Assembly (NCBI GenBank): GCA_965276715.1
Contig: OZ255622.1
Coordinates: forward strand, 1,178,001 to 1,242,000
Source: CAXTPV01 sp965276715
GTDB taxonomy: Bacteria; Pseudomonadota; Alphaproteobacteria; Acetobacterales; Acetobacteraceae
Direction: 5' to 3'
DNA: 64,000 nt
Shown here piece by piece: positions 1 to 8,965 of the stretch. Every line of letters starts with the position of its first letter. Position 1 is the first letter of the stretch. Below the pieces are notes generated by a model. It was not told where the DNA came from and did not search any database. It saw nothing but the letters and a program-made list of their open reading frames with translations. A program made the translations under genes and the position numbers.

Positions 1-608
1 TCCAGGGCGTCGGCGAGTTCCGCACCGTGGGCGGGCTGGCCGCGGGAGAAGGCGTTGCGAGCGAGATCGTGGGTGTGCGGCAGATGGTCGACGCCGGGCA
101 GCCCGGGCCCGAACATCTTCCGGTTGCCGGAGATGCCGCCCACCGAGATGCCGCCGAAGCCCACGCCGTGGTAGCCGCGCTCACGTCCGATCAGGCGCGT
201 GCGTGCGGCATCGCCGCGGACCCGGTGATAGGCGAGCGCGATCTTGAGCGCGGTATCGATGCTCTCCGAGCCCGAATTGGTGAAGAAGATATGGTCGAGA
301 TCGTCCGGCATGATCGCAGCCAGCCGTCCGGCCGCCTCGAAGGCCAGCGGATGGCCCATCTGGAAATTGGGCGCGAAGTCGAGCGTGCCGATCGCCTCGT
401 GCACCGCATCATTGATCCGCGCGCGGCCGTGTCCCGCGTTGACACACCACAGGCCGGCGACGCCATCGAGCACCTCGCGGCCGTCGTCGGTGCCGTAGTG
501 CATGCCGCTCGCGGAGACGAGCATCCGGGGTTTGTGCCGGAATTGCCGGTTCGCGGTGAACGGCATCCAGAACGCATCCCGGTTCGTCGTCGCAGGCCGG
601 TCGAGCAC
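1..608 (-). CDS. Class III PLP aminotransferase (omega-amino acid:pyruvate type), N-terminal part
   Basis: Only the first ~202 codons are in the window and the rest lies beyond the left edge. The minus strand is open from a GTG at 608 preceded by GGGAG. The N-terminus has the family block D-A-F-W-M-P-F-T-A-N-R-Q-F, then GLWCVNAGH, FFTNSGSES and the YHG segment, as in beta-alanine:pyruvate transaminases (fold type I, PLP-dependent). These enzymes move an omega-amino group to pyruvate. The catalytic lysine would lie in the missing part. The substrate cannot be fixed from this fragment; taurine, beta-alanine and aromatic amines are all possible. The gene is divergent from the photolyase gene, with ~115 bp between starts. 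Confidence 0.85.
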   Translation of the reverse strand, partial: MLDRPATTNRDAFWMPFTANRQFRHKPRMLVSASGMHYGTDDGREVLDGVAGLWCVNAGHGRARINDAVHEAIGTLDFAPNFQMGHPLAFEAAGRLAAIMPDDLDHIFFTNSGSESIDTALKIALAYHRVRGDAARTRLIGRERGYHGVGFGGISVGGISGNRKMFGPGLPGVDHLPHTHDLARNAFSRGQPAHGAELADAL

Positions 609-722
609 GGCGGTCTCCCTTCGCGGTAGGTCGGCTGCAACCTTGCCGCCGCGCCCAGCGCTGGCAAGCGTCTTGTTCACGACGTCGCTGGCAGGACGGC
701 CGGTCGAGCCCACATCGCGGCG

Positions 723-2270
723 ATGACACGGCGCGGCGCACTGCGGATCGTTCTCGGCGACCAGCTCTCCGCCGGGCTGGCGGCGCTCCAAGGCATCGAT
801 CATGCGGCAGACGTCGTCCTGATGGTCGAGGTGCGCGCCGAGTGTACCTATGTCCGCCACCACAAGAAGAAGATTGTTCTCATCCTGTCGGCGATGCGTC
901 ATTTCGCGGCCGGACTAGGCGAGCGCGGGATCGAAGTCCGCTACGTGACCCTCGACGATCCCGCCAACACGCACTCGTTCCGGGGCGAGGTCGTTCGTGC
1001 CGCATCCGATCTGGCGCCGTCACGCATCGTCGTCACCGAACCGGGCGAGTGGCGCGTGCTGGAGGACATCAAGGGGTGGCAGGAGGCGGCCGGCTGCACG
1101 GTCGAGGTGCTCCCCGACGGGCGCTTCCTCTGCTCGATCGCCGACTTCCGGCATTGGGCGGGGCAGCGGCGCTCGTTGCGGATGGAGTTCTTCTACCGCG
1201 ACATGCGACGCCGTCATGCCCTGCTGCTCGACGACGACGAGCCGGCAGGCGGCCGCTGGAACTTCGATGCCGAGAACCGCAAACGGCTGCCGGCCGGCAT
1301 CGCCGTCCCGGCCGCGCCCTCCTATCCGCCGGACGAAACCACCCGCGCGGTCATTGGTCTCGTCGAGCGCGACTTCCCGGACCATTTCGGCAGCACCGAC
1401 GGCTTCTCGCTTCCGGTCACGGCCGAGGCCGCGGAGCATGCGCTGGCGGATTTCATCGCGGTTCGTCTGGCCTCGTTCGGCGATTGGCAGGATGCGATGA
1501 AGGCGGGCGCGCCGACCTTGTTTCACGCGCTGATCTCGACCTCGCTCAATCTCGGCCTGCTCGATCCGCTCGTGGTCTGCCGGGCCGCGGAAGGCGCCTG
1601 GCGCGAGGGACACGCCCCGCTGGCGGCGACCGAAGGCTTCGTCAGGCAGGTCATCGGCTGGCGCGAGTATGTCCGGGGTGTCTACTGGCTGCTGATGCCC
1701 GAATACGGGCAGCGCAACGCGCTCGAGGCGACCCGCAAGCTGCCATGGTTCTACTGGTCGGGCGAGACGGACATGCGCTGCATGGCGGACGCGATCGGCG
1801 CCACGCGGGAGAACGCCTACGCCCATCATATCCAGCGTCTGATGATCACCGGCAATTTCGCACTGCTCGCCGGACTCGATCCCGACGAGGTCGACGAGTG
1901 GTATCTCGTTGTCTATGCCGACGCCTATCAGTGGGTAGAAATGCCGAACGTGCGCGGGATGGCGCTGTTCGCGGACGGCGGGGTGATGGGCTCCAAGCCG
2001 TATGCGGCGTCCGGCGCCTACATCAACCGGATGAGCGATTATTGCGGCGGCTGTCGTTACGACGTGAAGCGATCGACGGGCGAGGGCGCCTGCCCGTTCA
2101 ACTCTCTCTACTGGGCCTTCATGTCCCGCCACGAGAAGCGACTTGCGGGCAACCAGCGGATGGCGATGCCGCTGCGCACGCTGGCGAAGATGGAGCCCTC
2201 GAAACGGGCCGCGCTGGAAGCCGAAGCGGACGGCTTCCTGGTGCGCGTGGACCGCGGCGACCGGGTCTAG
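723..2270 (+). CDS. FeS-containing bacterial cryptochrome/(6-4) photolyase family protein
   Basis: A 515-residue protein matching the length of Agrobacterium PhrB-type (6-4) photolyases (FeS-BCP/CryPro). It starts with the Rossmann-type stretch LRIVLGDQLS and carries four cysteines in the spacing used for the [4Fe-4S] cluster: C353, then C441-x2-C444-x12-C457, followed by PFNSLYW. Known members use FAD and a ribolumazine antenna to repair UV (6-4) photoproducts with light. Repair versus photoreceptor function cannot be decided here. The Shine-Dalgarno is weak; the ATG at 723 is chosen because the conserved N-terminus begins at once. It stands alone, divergent from the aminotransferase. Confidence 0.88.
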   Translation: MTRRGALRIVLGDQLSAGLAALQGIDHAADVVLMVEVRAECTYVRHHKKKIVLILSAMRHFAAGLGERGIEVRYVTLDDPANTHSFRGEVVRAASDLAPSRIVVTEPGEWRVLEDIKGWQEAAGCTVEVLPDGRFLCSIADFRHWAGQRRSLRMEFFYRDMRRRHALLLDDDEPAGGRWNFDAENRKRLPAGIAVPAAPSYPPDETTRAVIGLVERDFPDHFGSTDGFSLPVTAEAAEHALADFIAVRLASFGDWQDAMKAGAPTLFHALISTSLNLGLLDPLVVCRAAEGAWREGHAPLAATEGFVRQVIGWREYVRGVYWLLMPEYGQRNALEATRKLPWFYWSGETDMRCMADAIGATRENAYAHHIQRLMITGNFALLAGLDPDEVDEWYLVVYADAYQWVEMPNVRGMALFADGGVMGSKPYAASGAYINRMSDYCGGCRYDVKRSTGEGACPFNSLYWAFMSRHEKRLAGNQRMAMPLRTLAKMEPSKRAALEAEADGFLVRVDRGDRV

Positions 2271-2408
2271 CCGCCTCAAGTGTGCTCCTTTTGCCGCACT
2301 GAATCTTGTCCGGCACAAGAACGACCTTCTCCTCCTGGACGCTCCGTGGCCTCCGTTCTAGACAGATTTGGGAACGCGTTCAGAACAAGAAGTCCCGGAG
2401 GAATGATG

Positions 2409-3917
2409 ATGTCAGACAGATGGTTGTCGCGGCGGAGCATGGCGGCTCCCCTGTTCGGCCTAGCGATGGCCGCGGGTTACGCCGGCGTTCCGGCGATGGC
2501 GCAGGTAGGACCCGCTTCCGGGGGCGCGCTGCAAAGCGGTGCCTCGGGCCTGGGAGCGAGCCAGGGCGTGGCGACCCCGCCATCGCCGACCGCCGTCTCC
2601 GCCGTGCCGCCGCTTCCGTCGCCGGCGGATTCGCTCTTTCCGGACCTGTTCGGCTTTCGCAAGATGCTGACGGATCACGGCATCGCGGTCATCCTCGACA
2701 CGGTGGACGAGTTCTCCGGCAACATCACCGGCGGCGGCGGTCCGCCGAGCAATGCGTCCGACGAGACCAAGGGCGGGTCGAGCATTGCCGGCCAGGTCGC
2801 GCTGGAAACCGACATCAACTGGGAGACCCTCGCCGGCCTGACCGGCTTCTCCACCCACACCATCGTCCTCGGCCGTTACGGCGGCCATCCGGCCAGCACC
2901 CTGATCGGCGACAACCTGAACCCGACACAGGAAATCTACGGCGCCGGCGGCAACGTGGTCGCCCACCTTGTGCAGGCCTATGGCGAGGAGACGCTCGCCG
3001 GCGGCAAGTTCGACGTGACGTTCGGCCGCATCCCGCTCGACGACGACTTCATGTCGTCGCCGCTCTACTGTAACTTTCAGAACAACTCCCTCTGCGGAAA
3101 CCCGAAGACATCGACCGACAACTTCTCGCATTCCTCGTATCCGGATGCGAACTGGGCATTCCGGGTCCGTATCCGTCCGATCGCCGACTACTACATCCAG
3201 AGCGGAATTTTCTTCTCCGAAACTGGTATCTACAGCGACAAGTTTGAACGTTCGGGCTTCAAGTTCGACAGCTCAGACATCTCCGGCGAGGCATTCCCGG
3301 TCGAGGTCGGCTGGGAGCCGAGCTTCGGCCCGCAGCACCTGCCCGGCCATTACAAGCTCGGGTTCATCTACGACAACAACCACCACACCGATAACTACTT
3401 CGACGCGAACGGCGCTCCGTATGCGCTCAGCGGGCTGCCGGCACGGGTGCGCACCGGCTCGACGTCGGGCTACGCGCTCTTCGACCAGATGGTCTATCGC
3501 CTCGGGCCGGGTGCGAACGATGGCGTCGTCGCTCTCGGCGGCTACTATCATAACGACGAGGAAACCTCGCAGCGGGCCAACCAGTTCTTCATCGGCGCTG
3601 TGGCGACCAACTTCTGGCATGCACGTCCGCAGGACACGATCGCATTCCTCTACACCTACCAGAACGTCTCGGGAAAACTCGGCAAGACGCAGGCGCTGCA
3701 GGAAGCGCTCGGCGTCAACCCCGACTTCGGCGGCTTGGCCGGCGGTGCGAGCGGTGTGCAGAACTACAACGAGGTCATCGAACTCGACTACCAGATCCAT
3801 GTCTTTCGCGGTGTCGAGTTCGCGCCCGACTTCCAGTACTTGCTCCGACCGAACGCGCAGGCGAACCTGCCCGACGCCGCCTTCCTCGGGTTCAAGACCC
3901 ACGTGACGTTCTTCTGA
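2409..3917 (+). CDS. OprB-family carbohydrate-selective porin (copy 1 of 3)
   Basis: About 502 residues with a signal peptide ending near AMAQ. A low-complexity linker (SGASGLGASQGVATP) precedes a porin barrel with many aromatic beta-strands and a C-terminal F (KTHVTFF), typical of outer-membrane proteins. Family marks are NWETLAGLTGFSTHT, the IYGAGGNVVAHLV block and HYKLGFIYDNN. OprB porins pass sugars across the outer membrane. Three in-frame ATGs stand at 2403, 2406 and 2409. GGAGGA at 2397-2402 is best spaced for the last. It is followed by two hairpins (3924-3951 and 4005-4051) and is the first of three related porin genes. Confidence 0.88.
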   Translation: MSDRWLSRRSMAAPLFGLAMAAGYAGVPAMAQVGPASGGALQSGASGLGASQGVATPPSPTAVSAVPPLPSPADSLFPDLFGFRKMLTDHGIAVILDTVDEFSGNITGGGGPPSNASDETKGGSSIAGQVALETDINWETLAGLTGFSTHTIVLGRYGGHPASTLIGDNLNPTQEIYGAGGNVVAHLVQAYGEETLAGGKFDVTFGRIPLDDDFMSSPLYCNFQNNSLCGNPKTSTDNFSHSSYPDANWAFRVRIRPIADYYIQSGIFFSETGIYSDKFERSGFKFDSSDISGEAFPVEVGWEPSFGPQHLPGHYKLGFIYDNNHHTDNYFDANGAPYALSGLPARVRTGSTSGYALFDQMVYRLGPGANDGVVALGGYYHNDEETSQRANQFFIGAVATNFWHARPQDTIAFLYTYQNVSGKLGKTQALQEALGVNPDFGGLAGGASGVQNYNEVIELDYQIHVFRGVEFAPDFQYLLRPNAQANLPDAAFLGFKTHVTFF

Positions 3918-3923
3918 GTGCTC

Positions 3924-3951
3924 GCTCGCGGCACCGCACGGTGCCGCGAGC
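3924..3951 (+). terminator. Perfect GC hairpin after porin copy 1
   Basis: Thirteen-base arms GCTCGCGGCACCG and CGGTGCCGCGAGC pair perfectly around CA, 7 bases after the porin stop. No strong T-run follows, so it may stabilise the mRNA 3' end as much as terminate transcription. Confidence 0.6.
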
Positions 3952-4004
3952 TTCGTCATCCGGACCGGCTGCCCTGTTGAACGCGCACCGGGAATGAACA
4001 TCTC

Positions 4005-4051
4005 CCCCGCATGAAGCCGGCCGTCGAACGGCTGGTCCATGCGGGGTTTTT
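4005..4051 (+). terminator. Rho-independent terminator or attenuator abutting the next start codon
   Basis: CCCCGCATG at 4005-4013 pairs with CATGCGGGG at 4038-4046. An inner stem AGCCG/CGGCT sits between them, and TTTTT (4047-4051) follows directly. This is a textbook intrinsic terminator. The next in-frame ATG (4053) begins one base after the T-run, so the downstream mini-gene needs read-through, its own promoter further in, or control by this hairpin. Confidence 0.7.
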
Positions 4052-4052
4052 C

Positions 4053-4304
4053 ATGTCGCGCGGTCCCGGAACGGTCATCAAATTGGTTGTTTCAGCGGCT
4101 TGCCTGGTCGGATTGTCGCATCGAACCGACGCCCAGATCACCAGCGGAGCAAGCGGCATGCAGTCGAGCGAGCAGGTCGCGACGCCGCTTCCCCATCGCG
4201 ACCAGGCGCCGCCCCGAAAGACGACGCTGCCTCGCCGAAAGGCCGTCCGTCCCTCGGACGACCGGCCTGTTCCGGCCAGTCAGCCTCGGCAGCCGAAGCC
4301 ATGA
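4053..4304 (+). CDS. Mini exported protein with a porin-like N-terminal linker
   Basis: Eighty-three residues: a probable signal peptide (VIKLVVSAACLVGL, cleavage near DAQ), then ITSGASGMQSSEQVATP and a basic, proline-rich tail. The segment after the signal closely resembles the linker of porin copy 1 (SGASGLGASQGVATP), but no barrel follows. It could be a porin remnant or a small periplasmic protein. Its stop overlaps the lipoprotein start (ATGA at 4301-4304), which favours real translation. An ATG at 4011 lies in frame but inside the terminator stem. I do not recognise a named family. Confidence 0.5.
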   Translation: MSRGPGTVIKLVVSAACLVGLSHRTDAQITSGASGMQSSEQVATPLPHRDQAPPRKTTLPRRKAVRPSDDRPVPASQPRQPKP

Positions 4305-4780
4305 GACGTTCCTTCGCGGCCGCTGCCTTCTTCGGTCTGGCGTTGACGTCGTGCGCTCAGCCACTCCCGCCCACACCGGCCGGCCCGGTGCTCGGCTATT
4401 GGCACGGCGAGCCGCCCGGGCCCGATGTCGCGGTGCCCGAGACTGTCGACCTGACGCTGTATGGAAGCCGGAATTCGACCACAGGCCATTACGAAATCGC
4501 CACCAACATTCGCGGCACGACGTTCGGCGGTGGCTTCGGCGGCGGCCTGACGACGTGGTCCGGCACCTGGACGCGTCAGGCCGAGGATTATGCCGGACAA
4601 CCGCAGTCGGTCATCTACCTGCACGACGCGCCCTCGCGAGACATCAACCAGTACGCGGTCGCCTCGAACGGTTCGCTGGAACCGACGTCCGCCTATGTCG
4701 GCCGGCCGCTGACGAAGGAGGAGATCGTGCTCTACCGCCTCGACCCGATCAGGGGGACCGGTCGCGCCTTGGTGGAGTAG
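4301..4780 (+). CDS. Small putative lipoprotein between porin genes
   Basis: About 159 residues. The N-terminus MRRSFAAAAFFGLALTSC has a lipobox (L-T-S-C), so Cys18 would be lipidated. The mature part starts AQPLPPTPAGPVLGYWHG, then is glycine-rich (GGGFGGGL) and ends with EEIVLYRLDP. Repeated beta-type patterns suggest a compact beta protein. No family is recognised. It is translationally coupled to the upstream mini-gene by a 4-base overlap and lies 146 bp before porin copy 2, so a role at the envelope with the porins is possible. Confidence 0.7.
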   Translation: MRRSFAAAAFFGLALTSCAQPLPPTPAGPVLGYWHGEPPGPDVAVPETVDLTLYGSRNSTTGHYEIATNIRGTTFGGGFGGGLTTWSGTWTRQAEDYAGQPQSVIYLHDAPSRDINQYAVASNGSLEPTSAYVGRPLTKEEIVLYRLDPIRGTGRALVE

Positions 4781-4926
4781 GTGATTGTGTCGTGACGGAC
4801 ACGGTGCTGCGAGGAAGACACGCCGCCAAAAGCTGGGCGCTTGCGCCAGGTCCGCCGGGGGAGCCAAGACAGATACCGGGAATGAGGCGGCTGAGGCCGC
4901 CATAGACTTCGCCCGGGAGTGCGTCG

Positions 4927-6336
4927 ATGTTGAATAGTGCCCGTCTGCTCCGCCACCTCTTGCTGGCGTTCGGCGCCGGGTGCTGTGCCACCCCGACGCT
5001 GGCGCAAACCTCGCTTGGTCCGAGCCAGGCGGTGTCGAACCCGAACGGCATCCCGCCGCTGCCGACCCAGGAAGCCCTGTTTCCGAACATGTTCGGTCTC
5101 GGTCCGACGCTTCGCAATCATGGTGTCGCGATCCTGCTGGACAATACCAACGAGTTCGACGGCATCATCAGCGGCCCGCGCCAAGGTGCGGCCAATGCCG
5201 GGCAGTATGCGTTCGAGACGGACGTCAATTGGGAGACCCTCGCGGGCCTGACAGGATTTTCGACGCACACGGTCATGGTGGGACGCTACGGCATCCCCGC
5301 CAGCCGTATTTTCGGTGACAACATCAACCCGAGCCAGGAAATCTATGGCGCGGGCGGCAATGTCGCGGTCCATCTTGTCTATGCCTACGGCGAGGAGACC
5401 TTGGCAGGCGGCCGCTTCGATGTGGCCGCGGGCCGCATCCCCTACCTGAACGACTTCCTCGCCTCGCCGCTGTACTGCAACTTCCAGAACAACGCGTTCT
5501 GCGGCAATCCGAAATCGTCCTCGGACAACATTTCGCATTCCTCGTATCCGGATGCGAACTGGGCAATTCGGGCGCGGGTGCGGCCGATCACGGACTTCTA
5601 CCTGCAGACCGGCATCTACTTTACTGAAAGCAACATCTACAAGTATCCGTCGTTCCGATCCGGCTTCAAGTTCGACAGCTCCTATATCAGCGGCGAAACA
5701 TTCCCGATCGAAATCGGTTACGAGCCGGCGTTCGGGCCGCAGCATCTTCCGGGGCATTACAAGCTCGGCTTCACCTACGACAACAACAATCACGCCGATC
5801 AGCTCTATGACATGAACGGCGTTCCCTTTGCCCTCAGCGGCCTGCCGGCTCGCCAGCGCAAGGGCTCGACGATCGCCTACGCGCTCGCCGACCAGATGCT
5901 TTTGCGCAATGGACCTGGCGCCGACGACGGGCTGGTCGTGTTCGGTGGCTATGTCCATAACGATCCGGAGACCATCAACGAGGAGGACCAGCTCGAGATC
6001 GCCGCGCTCGATCGTGGCTTCTGGCATGCGCGCCCGAGCGACGCCATCGGTGTGGCCTTCAACTACCAGACGATTTCCGGCAACACGACCAAGGCCGAGG
6101 AGATCATGCAGGAGCTCGGCACGCTGCCAGCGCCGCCGCCCGGCGAAATTCCGATCGCCGACACCGTCACCGGGGTGCAGACGCATTCCTTCGTGCTCGA
6201 GGCCAACTATCAGATCCATGTCTTCCGCGGCGTCACCTTCGCCCCGGACTTCCAGTATTTCTTCCGGCCGAACGCCCAGGGCAACCTGCCTGACGCGGCC
6301 CTGATCGGCTTCAAGAGTCATATCGAGTTGTTCTGA
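4927..6336 (+). CDS. OprB-family carbohydrate-selective porin (copy 2 of 3)
   Basis: A 469-residue porin with signal peptide (cleavage near TLAQ), linker GPSQAV, and the same blocks as copy 1: NWETLAGLTGFSTHT, IYGAGGNV, HSSYPDANWA and GPQHLPGHYKLGF. It ends in the outer-membrane F (SHIELF). It is clearly a duplicate of copy 1, differing in several extracellular-loop-like stretches. The ATG at 4927 has GGGAG upstream. Copy 3 begins at the base after this stop, so the two are cotranscribed. Confidence 0.88.
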   Translation: MLNSARLLRHLLLAFGAGCCATPTLAQTSLGPSQAVSNPNGIPPLPTQEALFPNMFGLGPTLRNHGVAILLDNTNEFDGIISGPRQGAANAGQYAFETDVNWETLAGLTGFSTHTVMVGRYGIPASRIFGDNINPSQEIYGAGGNVAVHLVYAYGEETLAGGRFDVAAGRIPYLNDFLASPLYCNFQNNAFCGNPKSSSDNISHSSYPDANWAIRARVRPITDFYLQTGIYFTESNIYKYPSFRSGFKFDSSYISGETFPIEIGYEPAFGPQHLPGHYKLGFTYDNNNHADQLYDMNGVPFALSGLPARQRKGSTIAYALADQMLLRNGPGADDGLVVFGGYVHNDPETINEEDQLEIAALDRGFWHARPSDAIGVAFNYQTISGNTTKAEEIMQELGTLPAPPPGEIPIADTVTGVQTHSFVLEANYQIHVFRGVTFAPDFQYFFRPNAQGNLPDAALIGFKSHIELF

Positions 6337-7824
6337 ATGCTCCGGTCGGGGATCGACACGATCCGCGAGGCCTTCCTCGGATGGGCCGTCGCGCTTTTGT
6401 TGATCTCCGACCCGATCGCGTTCGCGCAACAGACCGCGTCCGGCACGCCGCCGGCGCCGGTCAGGGCCGGCGCATCGGTCGCGAACACAGGCGCAGCGAC
6501 AGGCCCAAGTCAGCAGGTCGCCGTCCCTGGCATCGGTCCGCTGTTCGGCTCGCCGTTCTCGTCGGAGCATCTGTTCGGTAGCTGGGGGGGTGCCAGGACC
6601 TGGTTGCAGGACCGGGGGATCGAGGTCAACCTCGACTACCTGACCGAGAACACCGGCAACTTCACCGGCGGCCGCAGCCAGGGCTTCGCCTACTCGGGCC
6701 AGGTCGGGCTGGAGATCGACGCCGACCTCGACAAGCTGTTCGGCTGGAAAGGTGCCGCCTTCCACTCGATCACGGTGGAGCGTTCAGGGACGAACGGTTC
6801 GGTTGGCACGATCGGCGACGACCTCGCGACGACGCAGGAGATCTATGGCGGCGGCGGCAACGTGATCGCCCACCTCGTCTACGCGTATTTCGACCAGGCG
6901 CTGCTCAAGGACCGGCTGGAACTCGTGGGCGGCTGGCTTCCGGTCGGGACCTATTTCGCGTCGTCGCCGCTCTACTGCGACTTCGTCAACGTGCTGTTCT
7001 GCGGCAATCCGCATCCGTTGCCCAATTATCCGACCGAGGCCGACTGGCCGCAGGCGAGCTTCGGCGGCCTGGCACGATACCTGATCACGCCGCAGCTCTA
7101 CGCGATGGTGGGGCTGTTCTCGACCGATCCCGACTTCGGGACTGGCGGAGGCGGCATTTCCGGCTTCGCCTGGGCCGACAGCAAGAAGTCCGGTGTCTCG
7201 ATCCCGGTCGAGCTCGGCTGGGTGCCGCATGTCGGCCCGCATCACCTGATCGGCCACTACAAGGTGGGCTACGCACGAGACACCCACCGCTACGCCGACG
7301 TGCTGAACAACAGGCAGGGCGTGCCACAACTGATCGGGGGCGGCGCGTTCGCCAGCAGCGATCGCGACGACGAGTATGTTCTGTTCGACCAGATGCTGGT
7401 GCGCCAAGGCAAGACCGACACCGACGGCGTCATCGTGTTCGGCGGCTGGGTGCACGCGACCGACCGCGTGAGCCCGCTGACCCAGCACGCGTTCGCGGCC
7501 ATGACCACGACCGGATCGCCGTGGGGCCGGCCGCAGGACACGGTCGGCGTGTCGTTCAACTGGATCGAGATGAGCGGTGCGTTCACGCGTGCGCAGGAGA
7601 TCGCGCTCGAGCAAGGGCAAGCGTTGCCGCCGCTCAGCCTCGGCGGGTTCGGGGCCGCCTATGGCCCGCAGAACACCGAGCAGGTCGTCGAGCTCGACTA
7701 CATCGCAAGCGTCTACCACGGGGTGACGTTCGTGCCCGACTTCCAGTACATCATCCGGCCGGGAGCCACGACCAGCATCCCGAACGCAGCCGTGCTGGGT
7801 TTTCGAACCAATATCAATTTCTGA
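6337..7824 (+). CDS. OprB-family carbohydrate-selective porin (copy 3 of 3)
   Basis: A 495-residue porin, more divergent than copies 1 and 2 but keeping GPSQQVAVP, FGSWGGARTWL, EIYGGGGNVIAHLVYAYF, HLIGHYKVGYARD and a C-terminal F (RTNINF). An N-terminal hydrophobic segment (AVALLLISDPIAFAQ) acts as signal peptide. SWGGARTWLQDRGIEVNLDY matches the classical start of OprB barrels. ATG 6337 follows directly on the previous TGA, so expression should be coupled. Sugar specificity is unknown. Confidence 0.88.
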   Translation: MLRSGIDTIREAFLGWAVALLLISDPIAFAQQTASGTPPAPVRAGASVANTGAATGPSQQVAVPGIGPLFGSPFSSEHLFGSWGGARTWLQDRGIEVNLDYLTENTGNFTGGRSQGFAYSGQVGLEIDADLDKLFGWKGAAFHSITVERSGTNGSVGTIGDDLATTQEIYGGGGNVIAHLVYAYFDQALLKDRLELVGGWLPVGTYFASSPLYCDFVNVLFCGNPHPLPNYPTEADWPQASFGGLARYLITPQLYAMVGLFSTDPDFGTGGGGISGFAWADSKKSGVSIPVELGWVPHVGPHHLIGHYKVGYARDTHRYADVLNNRQGVPQLIGGGAFASSDRDDEYVLFDQMLVRQGKTDTDGVIVFGGWVHATDRVSPLTQHAFAAMTTTGSPWGRPQDTVGVSFNWIEMSGAFTRAQEIALEQGQALPPLSLGGFGAAYGPQNTEQVVELDYIASVYHGVTFVPDFQYIIRPGATTSIPNAAVLGFRTNINF

Positions 7825-7890
7825 GGGCGCGCGGCCTCACCGCCGGATCGAGCCCCTGACCTTGCATCGTCGAGATGCTACGAACGCGCG

Positions 7891-8961
7891 GTGGACGCGA
7901 TCTCACCCATGACCAGGCCGCAGAAGACGGCGAGCATCACCGCGGCGCTGATCCTGCTCGGGTTGGGACTGTTCACGCTCGATGATTTCCTGCCGGCCAT
8001 CGTCTGGGCGGTGATTTTCGCCATCGCCATCTGGCCCCTCTACAGCCGAGCGGTCTTGCGGTGGCCCGGGCGGGAACACGTGCTCCTGCCGATGGTGTTC
8101 ACGTTCGTCGTGGCGCTCGTCTTCATCCTCCCGCTCGCGTTCGTGGCGGTTCCGCTTGGACACGAGATCCACGACATCGTGCAGTGGGTCAATCGGGCCA
8201 GACGGACCGGAGTGCCGGTTCCGCCGTTCGTCCAGAACATGCCGTTCGCCTCGCATCTGATATCGCTCTGGCAACAGAATCTCAGCGACCCGCATCAGGC
8301 ATCCGACCTGCTCGGCCGCGCCTTCCAGGACAGGTTCGTGAGCATGGGCGGTCATGTCGGCTCGCAGGTCTTGCATCGGCTGGTGCTGTTCGGCTTCACC
8401 CTGCTGACGCTGTTCTTTCTCTTCCGTGACGGCAGCCGGCTCAATGATCGGCTTCTGCTGGCCAGCAGGCGGGCATTCGGGCCGCCCGGAGAGACGGTCG
8501 GGCGTCAGATCGTGGCCTCCGTCCACGGCACGGTGGACGGGCTGGTCCTGGTCGGACTCGGCGAAGGCGTGCTGCTCGGCATCGTCTACGTGATGACCGG
8601 CGTACCGCATCCGACGATTTTCGGCCTGTTCAGCGCGATCCTGTCGATGGTGCCGTTCGGAGCGGCGATCGCCTTCTGGCTCGCGGGCGGCGTCCTGCTG
8701 GTGATGGGCAAGACCGTCTCCGCCATCATCGTGGTGGGCGTCGGGCTGGTGATCACGTTCGTCGCCGACCATTTCATCAGGCCGACCCTGATCGGGAGTG
8801 CCACCAGACTGCCGTTCCTGTGGGTCTTGTTCGGCATCCTCGGCGGCATCGAGGCCTGGGGATTGCTTGGCCTGTTCGTGGGCCCCGCCATCATGGCGGC
8901 GCTGATCCTGCTCTGGCGCGAATGGGTCGGCGACCAGCAGGGACCGATCAGCCCAGCTTAA
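7891..8961 (+). CDS. AI-2E family transporter (YdiK/PerM-like permease)
   Basis: About 356 residues with seven or eight hydrophobic segments: LILLGLGLFTLDDFLPAI and VIFAIAIWPLY near the start, a soluble middle, then a C-terminal membrane block including VGLGEGVLLGIVYVMTGVPH and LPFLWVLFGILGGIEAWGLL, typical of UPF0118/AI-2E transporters. Members export small molecules or act as Na+/H+ antiporters, and the ligand is usually unproven. The start may be GTG 7891 or ATG 7909; neither has a clear Shine-Dalgarno. It is tail-to-tail with the TctC-like gene. Confidence 0.8.
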   Translation: MDAISPMTRPQKTASITAALILLGLGLFTLDDFLPAIVWAVIFAIAIWPLYSRAVLRWPGREHVLLPMVFTFVVALVFILPLAFVAVPLGHEIHDIVQWVNRARRTGVPVPPFVQNMPFASHLISLWQQNLSDPHQASDLLGRAFQDRFVSMGGHVGSQVLHRLVLFGFTLLTLFFLFRDGSRLNDRLLLASRRAFGPPGETVGRQIVASVHGTVDGLVLVGLGEGVLLGIVYVMTGVPHPTIFGLFSAILSMVPFGAAIAFWLAGGVLLVMGKTVSAIIVVGVGLVITFVADHFIRPTLIGSATRLPFLWVLFGILGGIEAWGLLGLFVGPAIMAALILLWREWVGDQQGPISPA

Positions 8962-8965
8962 AAGG

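Noticed and set aside
4732..6765. A 677-residue minus-strand open frame opposite porin copy 2.
   Set aside because: Composition is shadow-like and the opposite strand has a clear signal peptide and porin barrel.
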